The notes beneath the pieces were generated by a model that was given only the letters and a program-made list of their open reading frames with translations, had not been told where the DNA came from and ran no database searches. DNA of 64,000 nt from Candidatus Fermentithermobacillaceae bacterium. GTDB taxonomy: Bacteria > Bacillota > Sulfobacillia > Fermentithermobacillales > Fermentithermobacillaceae. Positions 8,974-17,403 of this stretch are shown here, one piece after another. Where the stretch lies: positions 102,845 to 166,844 of the forward strand of contig JAGPNG010000001.1 in NCBI GenBank assembly GCA_018052475.1, read 5' to 3'. The translations under genes were made by a program, and so were the position numbers. How positions within the stretch are numbered: position 1 is the stretch's first letter; each line of letters begins with the position of its first letter.

Positions 8974-9750
8974 CTACCTCAGTTTAACTGCCTGTTTGTC
9001 AAAACGCAAATCGATATACTCCGCGATTTTGTCCTCTGATTCCAGTTCACAAAGTATGGACTCTAGCACCGCTAGCACAGTTTCAGAATCGGGCTTTTCT
9101 TTACCCATAAAGACCTTACATCCATCATCAAGTATAATCGAACACTCTTCATTTTGGACGTTAACTTCGATCATTTTGCTTCGTGTTACCGGTCCAACAC
9201 CCAAAATCACTTCCAGAGCCCAACCACATTCCGCTGAACTCAGGAATTGGCCCGGAGCGACCGGCCCTTGGATCCCGGTCATGGCGATTAACCCTCCGGA
9301 TGTTCCGTCATCTTCCTCGAGGACACGTCCGTCTTTATCTATCAACCAGACCACGCCGTCTATAGGCGCAAACGCGACAGGCACGCGCTCAACTATATCT
9401 ATATGCAAAGTATCAGGTAGTTTCTTGCTACAGCTTGCGCGTTCGATCCATGGACACCCCTCAAGAGACCTTTCGATTTTCTCTAGATCCAAAGCAAAGA
9501 TGTTATCAGACCACTGAACGCATCTCGCCAACACCTCATCACGTTGGACACGGGAAATCCCTGTTATAGCATAGTTTCTCACGCAAAACATAGGCGACCA
9601 CCAAAGAAACAAAAACACGCCAATAAGGATAAAAAACACAGTTACAAAAGCCCAGGGTATATCAGGTCCTTTGTATTCAAGTTCTTCGGCGTCTCGGTTT
9701 TTGGATCTGTGTCTAGTTTCGACCAATCTCTCCTTGTCATTTCCTTTCAT
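8974..9750 (-). CDS. ftsQ: FtsQ/DivIB-type cell division protein
   Basis: Bitopic division protein that bridges FtsL/FtsB and the septal synthase. It has a basic cytosolic tail, one transmembrane helix at about 30-52, then a POTRA domain starting VRNYAITGISRVQRDEV and an FtsQ domain containing SCSKKLPDTLHIDIVERVPVA. About 258 residues from the ATG at 9750; a TTG at 9765 gives a five-residue longer version, and neither start has a clear ribosome binding site. It sits right after murC; murB, common at this position, is absent. Confidence 0.88.
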   Translation of the reverse strand: MKGNDKERLVETRHRSKNRDAEELEYKGPDIPWAFVTVFFILIGVFLFLWWSPMFCVRNYAITGISRVQRDEVLARCVQWSDNIFALDLEKIERSLEGCPWIERASCSKKLPDTLHIDIVERVPVAFAPIDGVVWLIDKDGRVLEEDDGTSGGLIAMTGIQGPVAPGQFLSSAECGWALEVILGVGPVTRSKMIEVNVQNEECSIILDDGCKVFMGKEKPDSETVLAVLESILCELESEDKIAEYIDLRFDKQAVKLR

Positions 9751-9774
9751 AAAACAGTAGGTCAAACAGAAAAA

Positions 9775-11130
9775 CTAATCCAACAAACGACGCAGCACAT
9801 CGTGAACTCTCCATATGTCACCCGCTCCCATAGTCATTATTACGTCTCCTTGGCGAGCAAGGCTCGCTGCGGTGCGGGCAGCTTCTACCATTTCATCTAT
9901 CTGAAAAACACACTGATTCCCGAAAGACCGTACTGCTTCGGTTATGACTTGCGCCTTCGTTTGGGGATCCTCGTTCTCCCCGGGCCCAACGTATATCTCA
10001 GTGATTATCAAGGCATCGGCTTTTCTAAAAGCAGGGCCAAACTCGTCATGTAGGAGCCTCGTACGAGAATATCTATGCGGTTGGAAAATCACGATGAGCC
10101 TGGAGCCGGGCAAGGTATCTTTTACTGCATCCAGCGCGGCTTCGATTTCTCTAGGGTGATGGGCAAAATCATCAATAACCAATACTCCACCGAATTCGCC
10201 TATTCGTTCAAGTCGCCGCTTTACGCCGGGAAATGACTCCAGATGCCTACATGCATCATCCGCCTGGATTCCGATGCCGTTTACAGCCGCAATCGCTCCC
10301 AAAGCATTCTGAATATTGTAGAGCCCGGGTATTCCAAGCCGCATCTTAGAAACGACCTCACCTTCTCGTTCAACCAAGCAGGTACTCCCCCAGCCATCAG
10401 CAGATATGTCCTTCACCCGCCAAATCGCGTCATTTTCAACGGCGTATGAAACTGCATCAGGATGATCTTTAATCCATCCCCTAAGAAACTCGTTGTCTGT
10501 ACAGACGATATTCTTGCCGCCACATGACGTATTCTCTAGGTATGAGCGAAATGCATCCTTTAGAGATTCAAATGAACCCCAATAGTCTAGGTGATCTTTA
10601 TCTACGTTTGTAACTACACTAATGTCCCCTTTTGCCTTGAGAAAAGAGCCATCGCTCTCATCTGTCTCAACAACGGCATATGGCCCGTTTCCCAATTTTG
10701 CGTTGCCCCTATCTCCAATTTGACCGCCGACCAGGTATGTGGGATCCACTCCGGCTTCCTCCATCACCCAGGCGATCATAGAAGAAGTAGTCGTTTTGCC
10801 ATGAGCGCCTGCGACTGTCACAAGTTTCTTGTCTCGTACTGCCCAAAGTAGCATATCCATCCGATGGACGATGGGTATCCCTCTTCTCTTCGCCTCTAGG
10901 ACTTCCGGATTGTCCTCAGATATGGCGGAAGACACCACGACCACATCAGGATCTATAATGTTCTCCCTGCTGTGGCCTATGCAAACACGAGCGCCAAGTT
11001 TGCGAAGCCCATCTGTTGTGCTGCTCGACTTCATGTCCGATCCTGAAACCTCAAAACCTTGTTCTATGAGGATGCGGGCTATACCTGACATGCCTTGTCC
11101 CCCAATTGCAACGAAATGAACTTTATTCAC
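9775..11130 (-). CDS. murC: UDP-N-acetylmuramate--L-alanine ligase
   Basis: First Mur ligase: adds L-Ala to UDP-MurNAc in the cytosol. The start chosen is GTG (11128-11130), giving 451 residues beginning VNKVHFVAIGGQGMSGIA, the normal N terminus of MurC, with GAGGGTGG upstream. A longer frame to 11211 would run into murG and lacks family resemblance. The ATP-binding loop GAHGKTTT is at about 108-115, and the central region contains VTNVDKDHLDYWG. The C-terminal domain includes FQPHRYSRT. It follows murG by about 20 bp. Confidence 0.96.
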   Translation of the reverse strand: MNKVHFVAIGGQGMSGIARILIEQGFEVSGSDMKSSSTTDGLRKLGARVCIGHSRENIIDPDVVVVSSAISEDNPEVLEAKRRGIPIVHRMDMLLWAVRDKKLVTVAGAHGKTTTSSMIAWVMEEAGVDPTYLVGGQIGDRGNAKLGNGPYAVVETDESDGSFLKAKGDISVVTNVDKDHLDYWGSFESLKDAFRSYLENTSCGGKNIVCTDNEFLRGWIKDHPDAVSYAVENDAIWRVKDISADGWGSTCLVEREGEVVSKMRLGIPGLYNIQNALGAIAAVNGIGIQADDACRHLESFPGVKRRLERIGEFGGVLVIDDFAHHPREIEAALDAVKDTLPGSRLIVIFQPHRYSRTRLLHDEFGPAFRKADALIITEIYVGPGENEDPQTKAQVITEAVRSFGNQCVFQIDEMVEAARTAASLARQGDVIMTMGAGDIWRVHDVLRRLLD

Positions 11131-11152
11131 CGTCCACCCTCTTTTCTCGGAA

Positions 11153-12274
11153 TCACTTCTTCGTCCTTTCGACCATTTCCACCAAATACTGAGCGATCTC
11201 TTCCGAAGCATTCGGTTTTCCTATACTCCCGGAAGCCTTCCTCATGGCCTCAACCACATCTCTGTCCTTGACCAGCCGGAAAAAAGAATCTCTGATCTGA
11301 CGTATCGAATCCGAGCACTCTCTGACAACTACGGCGGCGCCTTCAGTCTCTAGGGCTCTCGCGTTATATTCTTGGTGATTCCCGGCCACATTTGGTGATG
11401 GCACTATAATTGAAGGTAATCCCAGAGCCGTAATCTCAGCTAGTGTCATGCCGCCAGCTCTTGACAAAACCAAATCACAGGAGTGGTATGCCATCTCCAT
11501 GTTGTAGACAAATGGTCTCAGCACGACGTTGGATGTCCTTGCCCCCGACCCGTCGGCTTCGGCAACAGCATTAAGGCGGCTAACCGTTTCTTCATAGTAC
11601 CGTGAACCGGTTATTAGTAGCATCTGTATGCTGTCATCCATCTCGCTGGCTATGGTTATCGCGGCCTCTATGATACTCTCGGCGCCCCTCGAACCTCCTA
11701 AGACCAGCAACGTAAAACGCTCGTCTAAGCCAAAAAACGCCCGTGCTTCATCGCGGGAAACTGAAAACAGTATCTCTCTTACTGGGTTTCCGGTCACTTT
11801 CACGTTAGCCGACTTGGGGAAATACTGAAGCGAATACTCCCATGCCGCAAAAGTGACGTCTACCATCTTTGACAGGTAAAGATTTGTCTTCCCCGGAATA
11901 GCATTTTGTTCTTGAATCGCGCATGGGATGCCCATGAGCCTTGCTGCCAAGACAACGGGCCCCGACACATAGCCACCGGTACCTAAGACTACGTCCGGAC
12001 GATATGCATGGAAAATCCGTCTTGCATCGCTTACACCTAAGGCCGCATTCCAGACTCCTTTTAGAGCAACAATGGGCGATTTTCCAACTATGCCAGACGA
12101 TCTAATCGCTTCAAAACGCAAACCTTCTCTAGGTACCAGCGAACTCTCCATACCGGAACCTGTACCTATGTACAGTACACAAGAAGTAGGCACGATCTTC
12201 CGGATGCTCTTTCCAACAGCTATAGCAGGGTAAATGTGACCACCTGTACCTCCTCCGGTCACTATACATCTCAT
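11153..12274 (-). CDS. murG: UDP-GlcNAc--lipid I GlcNAc transferase
   Basis: Glycosyltransferase on the inner membrane face that converts lipid I to lipid II. From the ATG at 12274 the protein is 373 residues and opens with MRCIVTGGGTGGHIYPAIAVG, whose GGTGGHIYPA loop is invariant. The second Rossmann domain has LVLGGSRGAESI and the UDP-GlcNAc site SRAGGMTLAEITALGLPSI. AGGAG lies 11 bases before this ATG, inside the ftsW end; the longer frame to 12313 overlaps ftsW and is less likely. Confidence 0.96.
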   Translation of the reverse strand: MRCIVTGGGTGGHIYPAIAVGKSIRKIVPTSCVLYIGTGSGMESSLVPREGLRFEAIRSSGIVGKSPIVALKGVWNAALGVSDARRIFHAYRPDVVLGTGGYVSGPVVLAARLMGIPCAIQEQNAIPGKTNLYLSKMVDVTFAAWEYSLQYFPKSANVKVTGNPVREILFSVSRDEARAFFGLDERFTLLVLGGSRGAESIIEAAITIASEMDDSIQMLLITGSRYYEETVSRLNAVAEADGSGARTSNVVLRPFVYNMEMAYHSCDLVLSRAGGMTLAEITALGLPSIIVPSPNVAGNHQEYNARALETEGAAVVVRECSDSIRQIRDSFFRLVKDRDVVEAMRKASGSIGKPNASEEIAQYLVEMVERTKK

Positions 12275-12281
12275 CTGGCAG

Positions 12282-13421
12282 TCAACTCCTATCAACCGTA
12301 TATCTGGAAACATTCAATAATATACCTACACTGCTAAGCGACATAAGCAACGATGAGCCGCCATAGCTTATGAAAGGCAAGGTTATCCCGGTAATGGGTA
12401 GAACACCTGTAGACACGCCCATATTCACTGCAGCTTGAATGACCACCCCCGAGGTGAGACCGGCTGCCAACAGACAAGAAAACCTATCAGGGGCGTTCAT
12501 CGCAATAGTGTATCCTCTCCACGCTATGATTACAAATAACCCTACGACAAGGGACGTCCCAAAGAACCCCAGTTCTTCTCCAATGACCGAAAACACGAAA
12601 TCGGTATCTGCCTGAGGAAGATAAAACCCCTTCTGTCGTGACAAACCTATACCTTGGCCAAACAACCCCCCGCTGCCAAAAGCATATAGCGACTGGATTA
12701 CTTGGTACCCGGACCCCAGCGGGTCTTCCCAAGGGTTACGGAACGCCAAAAGACGCGTTCTCATGTAATCCTCGGCCATTATGACCTTATAGACAATCGG
12801 TGTGGCTAGTGCGGCCAACCCAACCAAATACCAAACATTGGCACCTGCGATGAACAAAACAAGAACAGAATTAGCAGCAAGGATCGTTGAGGTTCCCAAG
12901 TCAGGTTCCATCAAGATCAACCCCGCCGTAGCTCCTACGAGCAAAAGATACGGCACAAGATCTTTGGCGAGCCGCACACCGCCTCTTTTCCTTCCAAGTT
13001 GATCTGCGAGAAATAACACTGTAGTCGTCTTGGCCAATTCCGCCGGTTGAAACCCCAGATTCCCAACACCTAGCCATCGCCTAGAACCCTCTCTTAGTTG
13101 ACCTATGCCAGGCACTAAAACGACAGTCAAAAGCACAAGAGATACCCCATACACCAGAGGAATTACTTTTCTGTATCGCCAACAGTCAAAGTTCATGAAA
13201 AAAAACATCGAAATCAGGCCAAGGACGGCCCACATTCCTTGCCTCTTAATGAAATAGTAGGCAGTATCATAAAACCGCAGAGATCGTGGCATACTTGCAG
13301 AAAACACCATGACAATGCCCAAAGCCAAAAGAGTGAGCACTGAAAAAAACAAGGTATAGTCTGGATTACCTCTTTGTACAGTATTGGCGTTTTTAACTTT
13401 CTTCATGTCCCTAAAGGCCAC
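12282..13421 (-). CDS. ftsW: FtsW/SEDS peptidoglycan glycosyltransferase
   Basis: Polytopic SEDS protein that polymerises lipid II at the septum with a partner class B PBP. 379 residues with about ten transmembrane segments. Characteristic stretches are PAELAKTTTVLFLADQ, LILMEPDLGTSTIL, the long extracytoplasmic loop with YQVIQSLYAFGSGGLFGQG, and the C-terminal GITLPFISYGGSSLL. The cognate PBP lies further upstream in the cluster. It begins only 7 bp after the mraY stop, where murD would normally lie. Confidence 0.96.
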   Translation of the reverse strand: MAFRDMKKVKNANTVQRGNPDYTLFFSVLTLLALGIVMVFSASMPRSLRFYDTAYYFIKRQGMWAVLGLISMFFFMNFDCWRYRKVIPLVYGVSLVLLTVVLVPGIGQLREGSRRWLGVGNLGFQPAELAKTTTVLFLADQLGRKRGGVRLAKDLVPYLLLVGATAGLILMEPDLGTSTILAANSVLVLFIAGANVWYLVGLAALATPIVYKVIMAEDYMRTRLLAFRNPWEDPLGSGYQVIQSLYAFGSGGLFGQGIGLSRQKGFYLPQADTDFVFSVIGEELGFFGTSLVVGLFVIIAWRGYTIAMNAPDRFSCLLAAGLTSGVVIQAAVNMGVSTGVLPITGITLPFISYGGSSLLMSLSSVGILLNVSRYTVDRS

Positions 13422-13428
13422 CTTTGCT

Positions 13429-14442
13429 TCAGATACCGAGTAAGGATGCCACCCCTATGATTGCCATGACAAAGGAAAAGCACCAAAAAAGGAGAACTAC
13501 CTTCCGTTCGTTCCAACCTAGCAGTTCAAAGTGATGATGTATAGGAGTCATCTTGAAAATCCGCTTCCCAAACAGCTGAAAAGATGCCACTTGCAAGATG
13601 ACGGAAACGACCTCTACAAACTGCACTGCAACGATGAAAGGAAACACCATCTCGGTTCGAGTGCAGATAGCAAAACCGGCAAGAAGACCCCCGAGAGCAA
13701 GAGAACCGAGGTCCCCCATAAACACTTTTGCAGGGTGATGATTGTAGTAAAAAAACCCTAGCAAAGCACCTACTGAGCAAAGAGCTAAGGAACTCAAACC
13801 GCCTATCGCCTTCCCGTACGCAGGAGAAATAATGAACGTGATTATAACGAAATATGCCAGAAGTCCGATAGACGCAACGCCTGCTGCCAGACCGTCAAGA
13901 CCATCGGTGAAATTCATACCGTTTGCCGTTCCTAAGATGAGGACTAGCGCAAAGAGCGGATACAACCATCCCATGTCCCAGGTACTACCGCTAAAAGGTA
14001 GAATTACCCTGGCATTCATCTCGGGCACACCCCACAAGAACAACACCGCAAAAAGAAACTGCAAAGCGAACTTCTCTCTGGCCCTGAGACCCAAAGAACG
14101 CCCCAATTTCACCTTTCTATAGTCATCTATGAAACCTATAAGACCGTAAGACACCATAAGACCGAGTATGAGTAGTTCTTCTTTAGACGGGATTGTCTTT
14201 TTGTACAAATACACAATGACTCTTGAAACAATGATCGCAGAAATGAATATGATACCACCCATAGTGGGGGTCCCCGATTTCTTCTTATGAGATTCGGGAC
14301 CTTCTGGCCTTATCTGCTGTCCAACGTTAAGTTCCTCAAGTCTTGGTATGAGGAATCTACCAAAAACCAAAGATAATAAGAGCCCCAATAGTAAAGACAA
14401 AGATATTTCTCCGCCATCCATATAGCCATCATCCCCAATCAC
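13429..14442 (-). CDS. mraY: Phospho-N-acetylmuramoyl-pentapeptide transferase
   Basis: Membrane enzyme that transfers phospho-MurNAc-pentapeptide to undecaprenyl phosphate, making lipid I. The 337-residue protein shows the KKSGTPTMGGI loop, the Asp pair in GFIDDYRKVKLGRS, NGMNFTDGLDGLA, and the MTPIHHHFELLGW histidine motif. Start choice is between 14442 and the ATG at 14421 (MDGGEIS); the first overlaps the murF end by 14 bp. The gene directly follows murF and precedes ftsW. Confidence 0.96.
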   Translation of the reverse strand: MIGDDGYMDGGEISLSLLLGLLLSLVFGRFLIPRLEELNVGQQIRPEGPESHKKKSGTPTMGGIIFISAIIVSRVIVYLYKKTIPSKEELLILGLMVSYGLIGFIDDYRKVKLGRSLGLRAREKFALQFLFAVLFLWGVPEMNARVILPFSGSTWDMGWLYPLFALVLILGTANGMNFTDGLDGLAAGVASIGLLAYFVIITFIISPAYGKAIGGLSSLALCSVGALLGFFYYNHHPAKVFMGDLGSLALGGLLAGFAICTRTEMVFPFIVAVQFVEVVSVILQVASFQLFGKRIFKMTPIHHHFELLGWNERKVVLLFWCFSFVMAIIGVASLLGI

Positions 14443-15826
14443 AGCTATTGCCTAGTTCCCGAAGAACATCGACTATCGATTCAAACTGCATTCCCCGGGA
14501 AGCTTTCACCAAATAGACGTCGCCACGCTGAAGCAGGTGACTTATAAAGTCTAGAGCTTTATCCTTGTCTGAGAACCAAAAAGCCGTTTCGTCAGTCCCT
14601 TGAGATCTGCCATGGTCCCAACCCTGCTTAGTATGGATACTCAAGGGTCCTACAGCAATCAAGATATCAGCCTTGTTTCTCGCATATACTCCCACTTCAA
14701 AATGTGCTTTAGGCGCATATTCCCCCATCTCTAGCATATCGCCCAAAACCGCAATCTTGCGGATCCCCGGAATATCGTGTAGAAGGTCCAACGCCGCCTT
14801 GGTTGATTTCACGCTGGCATTGTACGCATCGTTTACTATTGTAACCTTTTCTGTATGTACTACCTCTTGTCTCATCGGGCTCAGGTCCACATTACAAAGA
14901 CCCGAACGAACCTCGTCCGTAGAAAGCCCAAGTTCATACCCTATGGCTATTGCTGCCAGTGAGTTCTGAATCTGATGAAAACCTGGCATATGCAGGATAA
15001 ATTCCTCTGCTTTACCAAGATAGCCAGCTTTGAACTGATATGTAGACTCGTCTACTTTGTGTATATCGAATGCTCTACAATCCGCATCGTCACGTAACCC
15101 GTAGCTGACTACTCGACACTTGGCTCGGTCACTCACCTTCCGCACAAATTCGCTGTCCCAACACAGAAATGCTATGCCATCATCAGGCAGACTTTCCAGA
15201 ATTTCTGCTTTAGCGGAAGCTATCTTGTCTATGCTTCCCAAGACTCCTATGTGAGATTCAGAGATGTCTGTTAGAACACCAAATTTCGGTTTTGCAATTC
15301 CGCAAAGCTCCCGTATCTCTCCTTTAGCTCGCATGGCCATCTCCAAAACCGCGTATCGGTAACCCGGTTCCATCTGCATCACGGCCAACGGCAAACCGAT
15401 ATGGGAGTTCATGTTTCCGGGGTTCTTGTATGTCTTGAAACGCTGATTGAGAACGGAAGACACCAAATCCTTAGTGCTTGTTTTGCCTACGCTGCCGGTT
15501 ATACCGATGACATCAACTTGCATGCGTGCTAGGTAATCGGCAGCCAGTTTCCCTAGCGCCTGAGTAGTAGACTGTACCAAAACGATCCCAAATCTAGGGT
15601 CCGGGACCTCTACCGGTTTCTCAACAATCGCCCCAACTGCGCCTTTTGCAGCAACCTCATTGATATGATCATGGGCATCTACCCTTTCGCCACATATCGC
15701 GCAGAATAAAGACCCTCTCACATCCGTTCGCGAATCAATGCTCACGCTCTCGGCCTCTGCAAAAGGGTCCCCCTGCAAGATCTCCCCATCAACAATCCCA
15801 GCTACCTCCAAAAGGCTATACTTCAC
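14429..15826 (-). CDS. murF: UDP-MurNAc-tripeptide--D-Ala-D-Ala ligase
   Basis: Last Mur ligase: adds the D-Ala-D-Ala dipeptide to the UDP-MurNAc tripeptide. 465 residues. The N-terminal domain has the SIDSRTDVRGSLF motif, and the ATP loop is GITGSVGKTSTKD at about 105-117. The central domain contains NPGNMNSHIGLPLAV, and NDAYNASVKSTKAAL is the typical MurF NDAYNAN-like region. It starts one base after the murE stop, implying coupled translation. Confidence 0.95.
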   Translation of the reverse strand: MKYSLLEVAGIVDGEILQGDPFAEAESVSIDSRTDVRGSLFCAICGERVDAHDHINEVAAKGAVGAIVEKPVEVPDPRFGIVLVQSTTQALGKLAADYLARMQVDVIGITGSVGKTSTKDLVSSVLNQRFKTYKNPGNMNSHIGLPLAVMQMEPGYRYAVLEMAMRAKGEIRELCGIAKPKFGVLTDISESHIGVLGSIDKIASAKAEILESLPDDGIAFLCWDSEFVRKVSDRAKCRVVSYGLRDDADCRAFDIHKVDESTYQFKAGYLGKAEEFILHMPGFHQIQNSLAAIAIGYELGLSTDEVRSGLCNVDLSPMRQEVVHTEKVTIVNDAYNASVKSTKAALDLLHDIPGIRKIAVLGDMLEMGEYAPKAHFEVGVYARNKADILIAVGPLSIHTKQGWDHGRSQGTDETAFWFSDKDKALDFISHLLQRGDVYLVKASRGMQFESIVDVLRELGNSCDWG

Positions 15827-15827
15827 T

Positions 15828-17366
15828 TCAAAACTCCCCTAACCCAGGCTTTTCGTGCCCTGAATAGTCTTTAAGCGCCTCTATTACATTTCGGGCTACT
15901 TCGGCGTCGTCAAAGCTAACCACCCGGTCCCCAAGTATTTGATAGGTTTCGTGCCCTTTTCCTGCAATCACCACTACGTCCCCCTTTTGGGCAAACGAAA
16001 TTGCCCTGGCAATCGCTTTTCCCCTATCGCTTATGCGCTCAAAAACAAGGCCAGGCTTTGCTCGTTTGGCTTCATTTACACCTACTTCTATCTGGTCAAG
16101 GATCTCTTCTTGGTCTTCAGTCCTTGGGTTGTCATTGGTGATTATGACCACGTCCGCTATTTCGCCAGAAATTCTGCCCATAACAGGACGCTTAAACTTA
16201 TCTCTATCACCGCCACAACCAAAGACGACTATGACTCTGTTATCAGCAACTTGTCGAGCGGTATCTAGGATGTCTTTGAGACTTTCCGGGGTATGAGCAT
16301 AGTCTACCCAAACCGCATACTCTTCGGTACCTGACACGAGTTCGGCACGTCCCCTGACTCCCGAAAGCCTAGGAAGGACTTCCGCCACTTCATAAAGGTC
16401 TGACCCCAATCCCAAAGATACTGCGCTGGCGGCCAGCGCGTTATATATATTAAACCTACCCGGTAAGTTAATCTGTGTCCTTATGGTTTTTCCGCCATAG
16501 GAAATCGAAAAAGAGCTTCCGCGAGAGCCTACCTCTACGTCAGTTGCACGTACGTCAGATGGTTGTTCCAAACCGTAAGTGATGCTCATCTCCGGCGCCT
16601 TTGACAAGAAGTAGTCGCTGAAAGGATCGTCGTTGTTAATCACTGCAAAAGGAAGATTGCGCTCAGGCCGGGCTGGTGTCCGAGGAAGGGATTCAAAGAG
16701 CTTCCCTTTCGCGTCGATGTAGTTATCGATAGTGCCATGAAAATCCAAGTGGTCGGAACCTATATTAGTGAATACTGCCACATCAAACTCAACATGGGCT
16801 ACCCTGTCAAGAGCCAAAGCGTGAGAAGAAACTTCCATAACCACAGCAGTACAGCCTTTTTCTACCATCTCTCTTTGCATAGACAAAAGATCCGGGGATT
16901 CCGGCGTAGTGTGCTTACAAGGTCGCACCTCTTCACCGATTATGTTATGTACCGTGCCCAGCAAGCCTGTAGAATACCCCATGCTATCTAGCATGTCTTT
17001 CACCATATGACAGGTAGTCGTTTTCCCTTTTGTTCCGGTCACGCCAACTACCAGAAGATCTCGGCTCGGATTCCCATAGAAGGCGCACGCTAGGTGCGAT
17101 AACGCAAATCGGGCATCTTCAACTATGGCAATGCCCTTGTCCTGAGGGATGCGAACGATGTGTTCAACAACTACCCCGCTGGCGCCTTTCGAAAGGGCGT
17201 CAGCAACAAAATCGTGTCCGTCCTGTTTGTAGCCTTTTATTGCTACAAACAAATCTCCCGGCTTCACTTCACGTGAATCGTAAGAAATTCCAGTTACCTC
17301 ACAATCTCGAACAAGTTGGGCGTTGGAAAGCCCCCGCAATAATAATGAAAGCAACATAAAAGCCAC
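15828..17366 (-). CDS. murE: UDP-MurNAc-L-Ala-D-Glu--meso-diaminopimelate ligase
   Basis: Adds the third stem-peptide residue. 512 residues, with the substrate-domain motif GISYDSREVKPGDLFVA, the ATP loop TGTKGKTTT at about 110-118, and MEVSSHALALDRV. The specificity motif DNPRTED in the C-terminal domain is that of meso-DAP-adding enzymes, whereas L-lysine enzymes carry a different tetrad. That predicts DAP-type peptidoglycan. The start is ATG at 17366, or the fourth codon (also Met). Confidence 0.97.
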   Translation of the reverse strand: MAFMLLSLLLRGLSNAQLVRDCEVTGISYDSREVKPGDLFVAIKGYKQDGHDFVADALSKGASGVVVEHIVRIPQDKGIAIVEDARFALSHLACAFYGNPSRDLLVVGVTGTKGKTTTCHMVKDMLDSMGYSTGLLGTVHNIIGEEVRPCKHTTPESPDLLSMQREMVEKGCTAVVMEVSSHALALDRVAHVEFDVAVFTNIGSDHLDFHGTIDNYIDAKGKLFESLPRTPARPERNLPFAVINNDDPFSDYFLSKAPEMSITYGLEQPSDVRATDVEVGSRGSSFSISYGGKTIRTQINLPGRFNIYNALAASAVSLGLGSDLYEVAEVLPRLSGVRGRAELVSGTEEYAVWVDYAHTPESLKDILDTARQVADNRVIVVFGCGGDRDKFKRPVMGRISGEIADVVIITNDNPRTEDQEEILDQIEVGVNEAKRAKPGLVFERISDRGKAIARAISFAQKGDVVVIAGKGHETYQILGDRVVSFDDAEVARNVIEALKDYSGHEKPGLGEF

Positions 17367-17403
17367 CCCCGCTCAGATATGGGCATCAATGACCGGTTTT
17401 ATG

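Noticed and set aside
9544..10053. A 169-codon plus-strand open frame
   Set aside because: Antisense to the end of murC and start of ftsQ, both well supported.
13421..13429. Possible frameshifted murD remnant between mraY and ftsW
   Set aside because: Only 7 bp separate the two intact genes, so no remnant can be there.
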